A stretch of 64,000 nucleotides of DNA from Anaerolineales bacterium (GTDB lineage: Bacteria > Chloroflexota > Anaerolineae > Anaerolineales > Villigracilaceae), in assembly GCA_026928255.1 (NCBI GenBank), contig JAIXKJ010000008.1, positions 907,298 to 971,297 of the forward strand, read 5' to 3'. A program made the position numbers and the translations under genes. The notes beneath the pieces were generated by a model that was not told where the DNA came from, did not search any database, and saw nothing but the letters and a program-made list of their open reading frames with translations. Shown here piece by piece: positions 1 to 9,281 of the stretch. Positions within the stretch are counted from its first letter, which is position 1, and the number at the start of each line of letters is the position of its first letter.

Positions 1-2
1 AC

Positions 3-1163
3 CTGAAAGCCAACGGCAAGCGCGTCATCTACGACGCGGAACACTTCTTCGACGGCTACAAATTGGACGCCGCCTACGCGCTCGAAACCTTGCGCGCCGC
101 CATTCGCGGCGGAGCGGAGACGGTCGTCCTCTGCGACACCAACGGCGGGACTCTCCCCTGGGAGTTGGAGCGCATCATCCGCGAGTTCAAAGCGCAGATT
201 ACGCATCCGTTCGGGGCGCACACGCACAACGATTCGGAATGCGCCGTCGTCAATTCGTTGATCGCCGTGCGCGAAGGCGCGATCCAAGTGCAGGGGACGA
301 TTAACGGCGTCGGCGAGCGCTGCGGAAACGCCAACCTGATTTCCATCATCGCAGACCTTGAATTGAAGATGAGTCATCCATGTTTGCCCGCTGGCAACTT
401 GACGCAACTCTACGACCTGTCGCATTTCGTCGCCGAAGTCGCCAACCTCACGCCCGACGAGCATTTGCCCTTCGTCGGCAAGTCCGCCTTCGCGCACAAA
501 GGCGGCGTGCACGTCGCCGCGATTCGCCGCTCGCCGCAATCTTATCAACACGTCGAGCCTGAATTGATTGGAAACGAAATGCGCGTCGTCGTCTCCGATT
601 TATCGGGGCGCGGAAATTTGCTTAGCAAAGCGGAAGAACACGGCGTGGAAGTCGAAGGCGCGGAAGTCGTGCCTGTGCTCAACGAAATCAAAGAGTTGGA
701 AGCGCGCGGCTTTTCCTTCGAGGCGGCGGAAGCGTCGGTGGCGATGATGTTAAAGCGCCAAGAACACGGTTACAAGCCGCCCTTCGAGTTGATTGATTTC
801 GCCGTCAACGTCGAGCATCGGCAGGGGCGCGGCGTCTTCGCCGAGGCGACGGTCAAGGTGCGCGTGCAGGGCGAAATCTTGCACACCGCCGCCGAAGGCA
901 ACGGACCCGTCAACGCGCTGGACATCGCCTTGCGAAAAGCGCTGAGCGGCTATTACCCGCAAATCAACCATTTCGCCTTGTCCGATTACAAAGTCCGTAT
1001 TTTGGATTCGGATCACGGCACAGAAGCCATTACCCGCGTGTTGATTGACACGCGCAACACGACCTCGCGTTGGAGCACCGTCGGCGCGGGGACGAACATC
1101 ATCGAAGCCTCATGGCGCGCCCTCGCCGATTCGGTCGAGTACGGGTTGATGGTGGCGCATTAG
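3..1163 (+). CDS. cimA: (R)-citramalate synthase / 2-isopropylmalate synthase family, 3' part only
   Basis: The reading frame is open from the left edge, so the gene starts outside the window; 386 C-terminal residues are present. The first visible residues carry the VIYDAEHFFDGYK segment and then VLCDTNGGTLPWE and GAHTHNDSECAV, the metal-binding His pair of the HMGL-like TIM barrel. The C-terminal half (from about residue 255 of the visible part) is the LeuA-type allosteric dimer domain. CimA condenses pyruvate and acetyl-CoA to citramalate, the start of the threonine-independent isoleucine route. HFFDGYK and the AFAHKGGVHVAAI segment favour CimA over LeuA. leuB and ilvE follow on the same strand, which fits branched-chain amino acid synthesis. 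Confidence 0.88.
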   Translation: MKANGKRVIYDAEHFFDGYKLDAAYALETLRAAIRGGAETVVLCDTNGGTLPWELERIIREFKAQITHPFGAHTHNDSECAVVNSLIAVREGAIQVQGTINGVGERCGNANLISIIADLELKMSHPCLPAGNLTQLYDLSHFVAEVANLTPDEHLPFVGKSAFAHKGGVHVAAIRRSPQSYQHVEPELIGNEMRVVVSDLSGRGNLLSKAEEHGVEVEGAEVVPVLNEIKELEARGFSFEAAEASVAMMLKRQEHGYKPPFELIDFAVNVEHRQGRGVFAEATVKVRVQGEILHTAAEGNGPVNALDIALRKALSGYYPQINHFALSDYKVRILDSDHGTEAITRVLIDTRNTTSRWSTVGAGTNIIEASWRALADSVEYGLMVAH

Positions 1164-1170
1164 TTTTAGA

Positions 1171-1274
1171 CGGAGGACGGAAGACAGAGGACAGAGGACG
1201 GAAGCCTATCGGCTCGCTCCCTTATCCTTCGTCCGTAGTCCCTAGTCCTTCGTCCCTCGTCCTTCATCCTTTAT
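1171..1274. repeat. Degenerate heptanucleotide repeat, inverted arrangement
   Basis: The spacer between cimA and leuB is filled by period-7 units of the GGACRRA type (about 1171-1206), followed by the complementary CCTTCGT/CCCTAGT type (about 1231-1274). A transcript could fold the two halves on each other. Related tracts lie at 3402, 12361 and 26754. Confidence 0.75.
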
Positions 1275-1289
1275 CAAATTGGAGTCCCC

Positions 1290-2348
1290 TTGGAATTCAA
1301 AATCACCTTACTGCCAGGCGACGGCATCGGTCCCGAAGTGATCGGCGAAGCCGTGCGCGTGCTGGAATCAATCGCAAGCAAATATCGCCATTCCTTTCAT
1401 TTTCAAGAACGCCTGATGGGCGGCTGTTCGATTGACAAATTCGGCTCGTCGCTGACCGACGAAACCCTCGCCGATTGCGTCGCCTCGGACGCGGTTCTGC
1501 TCGGCGCGGTTGGCGGACCGAAATGGGACGACCCCCGCGCCAAAGACCGTCCCGAACGCGGCTTGCTCGCGTTGCGTAAAGGGTTAAAAGTTTTCGCCAA
1601 TTTGCGCCCTGTCAAAGTCCACCCCGCGCTGGCGGACGGCTCGCCGCTCAAAGCGGAGAAACTCGCGGGCGTGGACATGCTCGTCCTGCGCGAGTTGACG
1701 GGCGGCTTGTACTTCGGCTTCCCCAAAGGGCGCGACGTCAAAGACGGGCGCGAACGCGCGGTGGACACGCTCGAATATTACGATTACGAAATCCGCCGCA
1801 TCGTGGAGTTGGCGTTCAAACTGGCGCGCGGGCGCAAGAAAAAAGTCTCGTCGGTGGACAAAGCCAACGTGCTGGAATCGTCGCGTTTGTGGCGGCAGAT
1901 TGCGGTCGAAGTCGGCGAAAAAAATCCCGACATAGAATTGGAACACATCCTCGTGGACACCGCCGCCATGCGCCTCATCTCTGCGCCCGCGCAACTGGAC
2001 GTGGTGGTTACCGAAAACATGTTCGGCGACATCCTCACCGACGAAGCCTCTGTGCTGGCGGGTTCGATGGGCATGTTGCCCTCCGCTAGTTTGGGCGAAG
2101 CGGGCGTCGGGCTGTACGAGCCGATTCACGGCTCCGCGCCAGACATCGCAGGCAAGGGAATCGCCAACCCGATTGGCGCGGTTCTCTCGACGGCGATGAT
2201 GTTGCGCCACTCCTTCCATTTAGAAGAAGAAGCCGCCTCGATTGAACGGGCGGCGGAGTCCGCCATCGCCGACGGAGTCCGCACTGCGGATTTGGGCGGC
2301 AAATCTACCACGCGCCAAACGACGGATGAAATCATCAAGAGATTATAA
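1290..2348 (+). CDS. leuB: 3-isopropylmalate dehydrogenase
   Basis: This 352-residue NAD-dependent beta-decarboxylating dehydrogenase oxidises 3-isopropylmalate in leucine synthesis and in the citramalate route to isoleucine. The N-terminus has [21 protein letters not shown] holds the substrate-binding Arg; [13 protein letters not shown] and [11 protein letters not shown] (metal-binding Asp) follow, then the C-terminal [18 protein letters not shown]. Length is normal for LeuB. The start is a TTG at 1290, five bases after a GGAG at 1281-1284; the next in-frame starts would cut the nucleotide-binding strand. It lies downstream of cimA, separated by repeats. Confidence 0.95.
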   Translation: MEFKITLLPGDGIGPEVIGEAVRVLESIASKYRHSFHFQERLMGGCSIDKFGSSLTDETLADCVASDAVLLGAVGGPKWDDPRAKDRPERGLLALRKGLKVFANLRPVKVHPALADGSPLKAEKLAGVDMLVLRELTGGLYFGFPKGRDVKDGRERAVDTLEYYDYEIRRIVELAFKLARGRKKKVSSVDKANVLESSRLWRQIAVEVGEKNPDIELEHILVDTAAMRLISAPAQLDVVVTENMFGDILTDEASVLAGSMGMLPSASLGEAGVGLYEPIHGSAPDIAGKGIANPIGAVLSTAMMLRHSFHLEEEAASIERAAESAIADGVRTADLGGKSTTRQTTDEIIKRL

Positions 2349-2357
2349 TATTTTAGA

Positions 2358-2456
2358 TGTCATTGCGAGCCGCTGTTGGTTGAGTGCGAAGGTATCGAAA
2401 CCAAACGGCGAAGCAATCTGCTTCAAAGAGACTGCTTCGCTTCGCTCGCAGCGACA
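2358..2456. repeat. Palindromic repeat element (RSEAxS type)
   Basis: A 99-bp element has imperfect terminal inverted repeats (TGTCATTGCGAG at the left, CTCGCAGCGACA at the right) and an inner hairpin GCGAAGCAATCT / AGACTGCTTCGC. On the minus strand it reads CRCERSEAVS, the false-peptide signature of a dispersed palindromic repeat seen in many bacterial genomes. It fills the leuB-ilvE spacer. It has no coding capacity of its own. Confidence 0.8.
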
Positions 2457-2480
2457 ATCCATTAAAAGGAGACTCACATT

Positions 2481-3401
2481 ATGGGAATGGAATCCAAATT
2501 CATCTGGAAGAACGGCGAACTCGTGCCGTTTGAGCAAGCGACCGTGCATTTTCTCACGCCCGCGCTGCATTACGGCGCGGCAGTTTTCGAGGGCGTCCGC
2601 GCCTACAACACGCCAAAGGGTTCGGCGATCTTCCGCCTGCGCGAACACACCGAACGTCTGTTTGATTCGGCGCGGGTGTTGGGCTTCCGCGAATTCCCGT
2701 GGACCGTCGAAGAGGCGATGAAGGCGCACAAGGACGTAGTCCGCGCCAACGGCTTTACCGATTGCTACATCCGCCCGCTGATTTTTCTCGACGGCGGCGG
2801 CTGGAACTTGAACGTGGACAATGGCAAACCCTCGCTGATGATCGCGGCGTGGGAGTGGAACAACTATCTCGGCGAAGAAGCGCTGGCGAAGGGCATCCGC
2901 GCCAACGTCTCGTCGTTCACGCGCCATCACGTCAACGTCAGCATGACCAAAGCCAAGATTGCGGGCAACTACGTCAACAGCATTTTGGCGAAGACCGAAT
3001 CCGAGCGCGGCGGATTTCAGGAAGCGATCATGCTCGACCCGCAAGGTTACGTCGCCGAATGCACGGGCGAAAACCTGTTTGTCGTGCGCGACGGCGTGAT
3101 CTACACCGCGTCCACCGCGCCGATTTTGGAAGGCATCACCCGCGCTTCAATCGTAACCATCGCCAACGATCTCGGCTATCAGGTGCGGGAGACGCCCATC
3201 TCGCGCGACCAACTTTACATCGCGGACGAAGTCTTCGTCTGCGGCACGGCGGCGGAATTAATCGGGCTGAGCGAAATTGACCACCGCGTCATCGGCGACG
3301 GCAAATCGGGCAAAATCACGCGCGAACTGCAAAAAGTCTTCTACGACGCGATTCGCGGCAAGGCGGAGAAGTACGAATCGTGGTGTGATTACGTCGGGTA
3401 G
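2481..3401 (+). CDS. ilvE: Branched-chain amino acid aminotransferase (class IV)
   Basis: A 306-residue fold-type IV PLP aminotransferase, catalysing the last step of Val, Leu and Ile synthesis with glutamate as amino donor. It has LHYGAAVFEGVRAY near residues 29-42, the Schiff-base Lys within MTKAKIAGNY (about 155-164), and the cofactor-binding AECTGENLFVV segment. Length matches bacterial IlvE. The ATG at 2481 follows an AAAGGAGA ribosome-binding site. It is third in a cimA-leuB-ilvE series, although repeat material in both spacers may affect co-expression. Confidence 0.95.
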   Translation: MGMESKFIWKNGELVPFEQATVHFLTPALHYGAAVFEGVRAYNTPKGSAIFRLREHTERLFDSARVLGFREFPWTVEEAMKAHKDVVRANGFTDCYIRPLIFLDGGGWNLNVDNGKPSLMIAAWEWNNYLGEEALAKGIRANVSSFTRHHVNVSMTKAKIAGNYVNSILAKTESERGGFQEAIMLDPQGYVAECTGENLFVVRDGVIYTASTAPILEGITRASIVTIANDLGYQVRETPISRDQLYIADEVFVCGTAAELIGLSEIDHRVIGDGKSGKITRELQKVFYDAIRGKAEKYESWCDYVG

Positions 3402-3446
3402 AGGACAAAGGACAGAGGACGGAAGACGGGGGACAGGGGACGGAGA
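3402..3446. repeat. Degenerate heptanucleotide repeat (GGACRRA type)
   Basis: Tandem GGACAAA/GGACAGA/GGACGGA-like units fill the first part of the ilvE-rpsB spacer, directly after the ilvE stop codon. Confidence 0.7.
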
Positions 3447-3473
3447 CGGCGGATAAAACCGCCGTCAATTATT
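3445..3473 (+). terminator. Hairpin after ilvE, possible terminator
   Basis: An 8-bp perfect stem (GACGGCGG / CCGCCGTC, loop ATAAAA) is followed by an A/T-rich stretch, not a clean T-run. It plausibly ends the ilvE transcript just before the rpsB promoter. Confidence 0.5.
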
Positions 3474-3478
3474 TATGG

Positions 3479-3484
3479 TATAAT
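3479..3484 (+). promoter_or_regulatory. -10 box of the rpsB operon promoter
   Basis: A perfect TATAAT lies about 130 bp upstream of the rpsB start. I cannot see a good -35 box at the expected distance. A start of transcription near 3490 would give a long structured leader. Confidence 0.6.
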
Positions 3485-3490
3485 CCCGCC

Positions 3491-3602
3491 GCCTTAAAAA
3501 GGCGCATCTTGCCTGGGACGGGCAATAAGCGTCCCTGAGCGGGTCATCCACCCCGCTAAACTCGCCCCGTTCCGCGCCGTTGATTTGCGCGTTGGAGAAC
3601 GG
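3491..3602 (+). promoter_or_regulatory. Structured 5' leader of rpsB-tsf, candidate r-protein autoregulatory element
   Basis: Several stems are visible in series: GCCTT/AAGGC (3491-3503), GGGAC/GTCCC (3515-3535), which competes with TTGCC/GGCAA (3509-3525), AGCGGG/CCCGCT (3538-3557), and a compound stem CCGTTC + CGCGC / GCGCG + GAACGG (3567-3602). The last ends five bases before the AGGAG ribosome-binding site. Leaders before rpsB are known S2 autoregulation sites in other bacteria; I do not see a specific match and infer the role only from position and structure. Confidence 0.45.
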
Positions 3603-3616
3603 ACATTAGGAGAAAC

Positions 3617-4474
3617 ATGGCTAGTATTTCTATGAAGGCGTTGCTCGAAAGCGGCGTCCACTTTGGGCATCGCACCAACAAGTGGGACCCGCGCATGAAA
3701 CCGTATATTTTTACGGAGCGCAACAGCATTCACATTCTCGATTTGCAACAAACCGTCAAATTGGCGAACAACGCTTATCAAGTCATCCGCGACGTCGTCG
3801 CCAACGGCGGAACGGTGTTGTTCGTCGGCACGAAGCGCCAAGCGCAAGAAACCGTCATGGAAGAAGCGACTCGTTGCGGAATGCCTTACGTTACCGAACG
3901 CTGGCTGGGCGGCATGTTGACCAACTGGTCAACCATGCACCAACGCATTCAAGAGTTGGAACGCCTTGAAAAATTGCGCGACAGCGGCGACATCAACCGC
4001 TTGACCAAAAAAGAAGGCTTGCTCATCGAACGCGAAATTAACCGCCTGCAAATTCGACTCGGCGGCGTGCGCTCCATGAAGCGCGTTCCTAACCTGATAT
4101 TCATCGTGGACGTCGGACGCGAAGACGGCGCGGTAACCGAAGCGAACTTGCTCGACATCCCCATTGTGGCGTTAGTGGACACAAACTGCAACCCGCAAAA
4201 CATTGATTACGTCATCCCTTCCAACGACGACGCGATTCGCGCCATCAAACTGCTCGTCTCCAAAATGGCGGACGCCGTCCTCGAAGGCAAAGCCTCGCGC
4301 AAAGACGACGAAATCGAAGAAGAAGCCGCCTCTGCCGAAGATAAGCCGAAATCTCGCTCGCGCAAGATTGTCGAAAAAGACGACCAACAAGCGGACGAAG
4401 ATCTTTTGGGCAAATCCACGCTCGCTAAATTGTCCGCTGCCGAAGAAGCCGCCGAAACGCCCGCTGCGGAATAA
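3617..4474 (+). CDS. rpsB: 30S ribosomal protein S2
   Basis: This 285-residue S2 protein has the typical start MASISMKALLESGVHFGH, then PRMKPYIF, VLFVGTKRQAQE, RWLGGMLTN and the nucleotide-fold end segments VALVDTNCNP and IPSNDDAIRAIKL. It binds 16S rRNA near the mRNA exit region of the small subunit. After about residue 230 the protein carries a charged, low-complexity Glu/Ala/Lys tail not needed for the S2 core. AGGAG precedes the ATG. It starts the classical rpsB-tsf-pyrH-frr string. Confidence 0.97.
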   Translation: MASISMKALLESGVHFGHRTNKWDPRMKPYIFTERNSIHILDLQQTVKLANNAYQVIRDVVANGGTVLFVGTKRQAQETVMEEATRCGMPYVTERWLGGMLTNWSTMHQRIQELERLEKLRDSGDINRLTKKEGLLIEREINRLQIRLGGVRSMKRVPNLIFIVDVGREDGAVTEANLLDIPIVALVDTNCNPQNIDYVIPSNDDAIRAIKLLVSKMADAVLEGKASRKDDEIEEEAASAEDKPKSRSRKIVEKDDQQADEDLLGKSTLAKLSAAEEAAETPAAE

Positions 4475-4501
4475 AGATTTAGATTTAAGGATAGAGATAC
4501 A

Positions 4502-5104
4502 ATGCAAATTACGACTGAAATGATTAAGCAGTTGCGCGCCGCCACGAACGCCCCCATGTTGGACTGCCGCAAAGCGTTGCAAGAAGCCGACGGCGACTTT
4601 GACAAAGCGGTGGATTGGCTGCGAGAAAAAGGCATGGCGACCGCCGCCAAACGCTCCGACCGCGAAGCCTCCAACGGCGTGGTCGAGTTGTACGCTCACG
4701 GCGGCGGACGTGTCGGCGTGATGGTCGAAGTCAACTGCGAAACCGACTTCGTCGCCCGCAACGAGCAGTTCCGCAATTTGGCGCATGAAATCGCTTTGCA
4801 AATTGCCGCCGCCGCCCCCAAATACGTCAGCGCGGACGAAATCCCCGCCGCCGAATTGGAGCGCGAAGCCGAAATTGCCCGCACCCGCGCCAAAGAAGAA
4901 GGCAAGCCCGAAAACATCCTGCCGAAAATTGTGGAAGGACGCATCGAAAAATACAAAGACGAAGTCAGCCTCTTGCGCCAAGCGTACATCCGCGACGAAT
5001 CGGTTACCATCGAAAAACTGATTCTGCAAAACGTCGCCGCCATCGGCGAGAGCATCGTCGTCCGACGCTTTCAGCGTTGGGAACTCGGCGAGAGCGTCGG
5101 TTAA
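4502..5104 (+). CDS. tsf: Elongation factor Ts (short form)
   Basis: EF-Ts exchanges GDP on EF-Tu. At 200 residues this is the short form, similar in size to the Thermus protein and about 80 residues shorter than the E. coli one. The N-terminal UBA-like helix pair LRAATNAPMLDCRKALQEA and the core motif VEVNCETDFVARNEQF (EF-Tu contact and nucleotide release) are intact. The shortening affects the C-terminal subdomain. It is 27 bp from rpsB and is followed by an intrinsic terminator. Confidence 0.96.
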   Translation: MQITTEMIKQLRAATNAPMLDCRKALQEADGDFDKAVDWLREKGMATAAKRSDREASNGVVELYAHGGGRVGVMVEVNCETDFVARNEQFRNLAHEIALQIAAAAPKYVSADEIPAAELEREAEIARTRAKEEGKPENILPKIVEGRIEKYKDEVSLLRQAYIRDESVTIEKLILQNVAAIGESIVVRRFQRWELGESVG

Positions 5105-5884
<780 letters not shown>

Positions 5885-5952
5885 GCGCGGTATAGCCTAA
5901 ATTTCCGTTTTAAGGTATCCTTGCATTACGATTATTTTTGTGGAGGAAGAAC

Positions 5953-6519
5953 GTGAGCGACGAAATAAAAGGACTACTCAAAGACGCGGAATCGCGCATG
6001 CAAGGCGCGCTTCAATCGCTGACTGCCGACTTAAGCGGCATCCGCACGGGGCGAGCCAGCCCGGCGCTGGTCGAACGACTTCAGGTGGACTATTACGGCG
6101 TTCCCACTCCGCTGCAAAATTTAGCCACCATCAGCGCGCCCGAACCGCGCACGCTGACCATCAAACCGTTCGACGCGGCTTCCGTCAAAGATATTGAAAA
6201 AGCCATTCAATCGTCCGACTTGGGCATCAACCCCAACTCGGACGGAAAAGTGATTCACCTCAACCTGCCGCCGCTGACGGAAGAACGCCGCCGCGATTTG
6301 GTCAAACACATGCACCGCCGCCTCGAAGAAGCGCGCATCGCTGTCCGCAACGTGCGCCGCGATCAAATGAACGACATCCGCGAATACGAAAAAGAAAAAT
6401 TAATCACCGAAGACGACCTCAAACGCGGCGAAGACGACTTGCAAAAGTTGACCGATAAATTCGTCGAAGAGATCGCTTCGCTTGGGCAAAATAAAGAAAA
6501 AGAAATCATGGAAGTGTGA
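5953..6519 (+). CDS. frr: Ribosome recycling factor
   Basis: RRF, with EF-G, splits the post-termination ribosome. The 188-residue product has the two-domain pattern: the helical segment with LSGIRTGRASPALVERL, the hinge and small domain YGVPTPLQNLATISAPEPR, and the C-terminal helix with LPPLTEERRRDLVKHMHR. I chose the GTG at 5953 (product MSDEIKGLL), five bases after GGAGGA, in preference to an upstream in-frame codon at 5938; the resulting size is close to the E. coli protein. Confidence 0.95.
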   Translation: MSDEIKGLLKDAESRMQGALQSLTADLSGIRTGRASPALVERLQVDYYGVPTPLQNLATISAPEPRTLTIKPFDAASVKDIEKAIQSSDLGINPNSDGKVIHLNLPPLTEERRRDLVKHMHRRLEEARIAVRNVRRDQMNDIREYEKEKLITEDDLKRGEDDLQKLTDKFVEEIASLGQNKEKEIMEV

Positions 6520-6542
6520 TTCGCTAACCAAGAGGCAGCGCA

Positions 6543-7289
6543 ATGACAGACCTTCCCGCGAACATCCCGCCTGAAAAAACTCCGCGCCACGTCGCCATGA
6601 TTATGGACGGCAACGGGCGCTGGGCGCTTCAACGCGGACTGCCGCGCCTCGCCGGCCACAAAGCGGGGACGGAAAACCTGCGCCGCATCATCCGCGCCAC
6701 CGTCGAATTTGGCGTGAAGTACCTCACCATCTACGCCTTCTCCACCGAAAATTGGGGGCGTCCCGCCGAAGAAGTCAACGGCTTAATGCTCATCTTGCAA
6801 AACGTCATTGACCGCGAACTCAAAGAACTGCACGCCGAAGGCGTTCAACTGCGCCACATCGGGCGGCTGGAACGGCTCGACCCCGCCGTGCAGAAAAAAG
6901 TCTTGCGCGCCATTGACCTGACGAAAAACAATCAGCGCCTCATTCTCAACGTCGCCTTCAACTACGGCGGACGCGACGAAATCGTCAACGCCATTCAGCG
7001 CATCGTCAAAGAAGGCATTCCCGCCGACGAAGTGAACGACGAATTAGTCAGCCGTTACCTCTTCACCGTCGGCGTTCCCGACCCCGACCTCATCGTCCGC
7101 ACGTCGGGCGAATTGCGAATCAGCAACTTCCTAATTTGGCAAGCCGCCTACTCTGAATGGTACGTTACGCCGACGCTCTGGCCCGATTTTGACAAAGAAG
7201 AATACCGCCGCGCCTTGCAAACCTACGCCAACCGCGACCGCCGCTACGGGAAGGTCTCTTCGGGGGAATTACAAGGGTCGAATGCGTAA
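6543..7289 (+). CDS. uppS: Undecaprenyl diphosphate synthase (cis-prenyltransferase)
   Basis: A 248-residue cis-prenyltransferase that adds isopentenyl units to farnesyl diphosphate to make the lipid carrier of cell-wall polymers. The HVAMIMDGNGRWAL motif supplies the catalytic Asp and phosphate-binding loop; TIYAFSTENWGRP and LNVAFNYGGRDEI follow, and the C-terminal DLIVRTSGELRISNF and SEWYVTPTLWPDF segments bind the diphosphates. The 3' end overlaps cdsA by 8 bp, implying coupled translation. Confidence 0.95.
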   Translation: MTDLPANIPPEKTPRHVAMIMDGNGRWALQRGLPRLAGHKAGTENLRRIIRATVEFGVKYLTIYAFSTENWGRPAEEVNGLMLILQNVIDRELKELHAEGVQLRHIGRLERLDPAVQKKVLRAIDLTKNNQRLILNVAFNYGGRDEIVNAIQRIVKEGIPADEVNDELVSRYLFTVGVPDPDLIVRTSGELRISNFLIWQAAYSEWYVTPTLWPDFDKEEYRRALQTYANRDRRYGKVSSGELQGSNA

Positions 7290-8094
7290 ACGATTAATCA
7301 CAACTTTTATCTTAATCGCCGTCGGGCTGCCCTCTATCATCCTCGGCGGAGTCCTTTTCTACATCTTCATCGGAACGTTTCTAATTGGCGCGGCGTGGGA
7401 ATATGTGCAACTCTTCCGCGCCGCAAAATTTGAGCCGAACCTCGTCGTAACCGTCGGCGGCGTCGCGGCGTTGACCTTTGCGCGGACGTTCGTCCCCGCC
7501 GTTGCACCGCTCGTCTTAACGATAGCCGTCCTCGCCGCGATGACCGTTCACCTCGTCGCCTACGAACACGGGCGCGACCAAGCCGCGCTCGATTTCAGCG
7601 TCGCCGTCGGCGGCGTGGTTTACATCGGCTGGCTCGGCTCGTATCTCTTCGACTTGCGAAATCTGCCCGAAGGCGGCTGGTGGTTTATGCTCGTCATGCT
7701 TTGCGTTTGGCTCGGCGACAGCGGCGCTTACTCCATCGGGCGCGCTTACGGCAAACACAAAATGACTCCGCGCCTCAGCCCGAAAAAAAGTTGGGAAGGC
7801 TACGCCGCCAGCATTTTGACGGGCGCGATTGCCGGCGGACTGTACGTTTGGGTCTTCCAAACTTTCGCCGAACATTTGCATAACATCGCCATTTGGCAAG
7901 GCGCATTAATGGGGCTGATTATCGGCATCCTTGCCACGCTCGGCGACTTAGGCGAAAGCATGCTCAAACGTCAATCGGGGCTCAAAGATTCAAGCGGCAT
8001 TATGCCCGGACATGGCGGCTTCTTCGACCGCATTGATTCGTGGCTGTGGGGTGCGGCAATCGGCTATTACTTTCTAATCTTCTTCATCATCTAA
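7282..8094 (+). CDS. cdsA: Phosphatidate cytidylyltransferase
   Basis: CDP-diacylglycerol synthase, an integral membrane enzyme making the precursor of phosphatidylglycerol and phosphatidylinositol. The 270-residue product starting at ATG 7282 has about seven hydrophobic segments, a CVWLGDSGAYSIGRAYG loop and the C-terminal CDS signature SMLKRQSGLKDSSGIMPGHG with metal-binding Asp residues. The start lies inside the end of uppS, a frequent arrangement. The inositol-phosphate synthase at 13757 may use its product pathway. Confidence 0.93.
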   Translation: MRKRLITTFILIAVGLPSIILGGVLFYIFIGTFLIGAAWEYVQLFRAAKFEPNLVVTVGGVAALTFARTFVPAVAPLVLTIAVLAAMTVHLVAYEHGRDQAALDFSVAVGGVVYIGWLGSYLFDLRNLPEGGWWFMLVMLCVWLGDSGAYSIGRAYGKHKMTPRLSPKKSWEGYAASILTGAIAGGLYVWVFQTFAEHLHNIAIWQGALMGLIIGILATLGDLGESMLKRQSGLKDSSGIMPGHGGFFDRIDSWLWGAAIGYYFLIFFII

Positions 8095-8109
8095 TCTCGG
8101 AGGATATTT

Positions 8110-9102
8110 ATGGACGTTCTCGGCGCTACGCCAACCCGAAACCTTGCGCTCGAACTGGCGCGCGTAACCGAAGCGGCGGCAATGATGGCAGGTCGCTTCA
8201 TGGGGCGCGGCGATAAAGAAGGCGCAGACCAAGCCGCCGTCAACGCGATGCGGCTCATTCTCAGCACCATTGATTTGAACGGAATCATCGTCATCGGCGA
8301 AGGGGAAAAAGACCAAGCGCCCATGCTTTATAACGGCGAAATCGTCGGCAACGGCTCCGCCCCAGACGTGGACGTGGCGGTTGACCCGATTGACGGGACT
8401 CGTCCGCTGGCGTTTGGTCGTTCCAACTCGCTGGCGACGGTGGCGCTCGCCCCGCGCGGCACAATGTTTGACCCAGGTCCCTTTGTTTACATGAACAAAA
8501 TTGCCGTCGGTCCCGAAGCCAAAGGCAAAATCAACATCGAGAAATCCATCACCGAAAATTTGCAAGCCATCGCCAAAGCCAAAGGCAAAGCGGTGGAAGA
8601 TTTGACGACCGTCATCCTCGACCGTCCGCGCCACGACGGAATGATTGCCGAAATCCGCAAAGCGGGCGCGCGCATTCGCCACATCCCCGACGGCGACGTC
8701 GGCGCGGCGCTGATGACCGCCTGGCACGAATCAGGCGTGGACGTTTTGCTCGGCGTGGGCGGCACGCCCGAAGGCGTTTTGGCGGCTTGCGCGTTGCGGG
8801 CGATGGGCGGCGAAATTCAGGGCAAACTCTACGCGCGCGACGAAGACGAACTGCGACGCGGGCGCGAGCAAGGCTACGACTTTGACAAAGTGTTGACGAT
8901 GGACGACTTCGTTTCCTCCGAAGACGTTTTCTTCGCCGCCACCGGCATCACCGACGGCGAACTGCTCAAAGGCGTGCGCTACTACGGCGACCGCATCACC
9001 ACCGACACCCTCGTCGTGCGCGGATTAACCGGCACCGTGCGTCAAATCGCCGCGACGCATAAAGTGATGAAATTGGACGACCTCAGCGCGATTCGATATT
9101 AG
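8110..9102 (+). CDS. glpX: Fructose-1,6-bisphosphatase, class II (GlpX type)
   Basis: A 330-residue class II fructose-1,6-bisphosphatase, a key gluconeogenic step; the related cyanobacterial enzyme also acts on sedoheptulose bisphosphate. Metal and phosphate motifs are VIGEGEKDQ (residues 61-69) and VDPIDGTRPL (91-100), with LGVGGTPEGVLAA in the second half. CTCGGAGG precedes the ATG, 15 bp after cdsA. It is probably the last gene of the operon; the tRNA promoter begins 10 bp beyond its stop codon. Confidence 0.95.
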   Translation: MDVLGATPTRNLALELARVTEAAAMMAGRFMGRGDKEGADQAAVNAMRLILSTIDLNGIIVIGEGEKDQAPMLYNGEIVGNGSAPDVDVAVDPIDGTRPLAFGRSNSLATVALAPRGTMFDPGPFVYMNKIAVGPEAKGKINIEKSITENLQAIAKAKGKAVEDLTTVILDRPRHDGMIAEIRKAGARIRHIPDGDVGAALMTAWHESGVDVLLGVGGTPEGVLAACALRAMGGEIQGKLYARDEDELRRGREQGYDFDKVLTMDDFVSSEDVFFAATGITDGELLKGVRYYGDRITTDTLVVRGLTGTVRQIAATHKVMKLDDLSAIRY

Positions 9103-9112
9103 AAAAATCCGC

Positions 9113-9140
9113 TTGACATTCTTGCAACTTGCGCTATAAT
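9113..9140 (+). promoter_or_regulatory. Consensus sigma-70-type promoter for tRNA-Asn
   Basis: A perfect TTGACA at 9113-9118 and a perfect TATAAT at 9135-9140 are separated by 16 bp. The tRNA begins 12 bases after the -10 box. This is the strongest housekeeping promoter in the window. Confidence 0.9.
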
Positions 9141-9151
9141 GTCGCTCGCAT

Positions 9152-9227
9152 TCCTCGATAGCTCAATTGGCGGAGCGAGCGGCTGTTAACCGCTAGGTTG
9201 TAGGTTCAAGTCCTACTCGAGGAGCCA
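9152..9227 (+). tRNA. tRNA-Asn (anticodon GTT)
   Basis: The cloverleaf is complete: acceptor TCCTCGA (9152-9158) pairs with TCGAGGA (9217-9223), the anticodon stem is AGCGG/CCGCT around loop CTGTTAA, and the T arm is GTAGG-TTCAAGT-CCTAC. Discriminator is G and the CCA end is encoded. Confidence 0.97.
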
Positions 9228-9234
9228 TTGACCT

Positions 9235-9275
9235 AAAAACCTGCCCAAGTCATTTTGACGACGGCAGGTTTTTTT
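9235..9275 (+). terminator. Intrinsic terminator after tRNA-Asn
   Basis: An AAAAACCTGCC / GGCAGGTTTTT stem with a 17-base loop leads into a run of T residues, eight bases after the encoded CCA. Confidence 0.85.
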
Positions 9276-9281
9276 GTTAAA

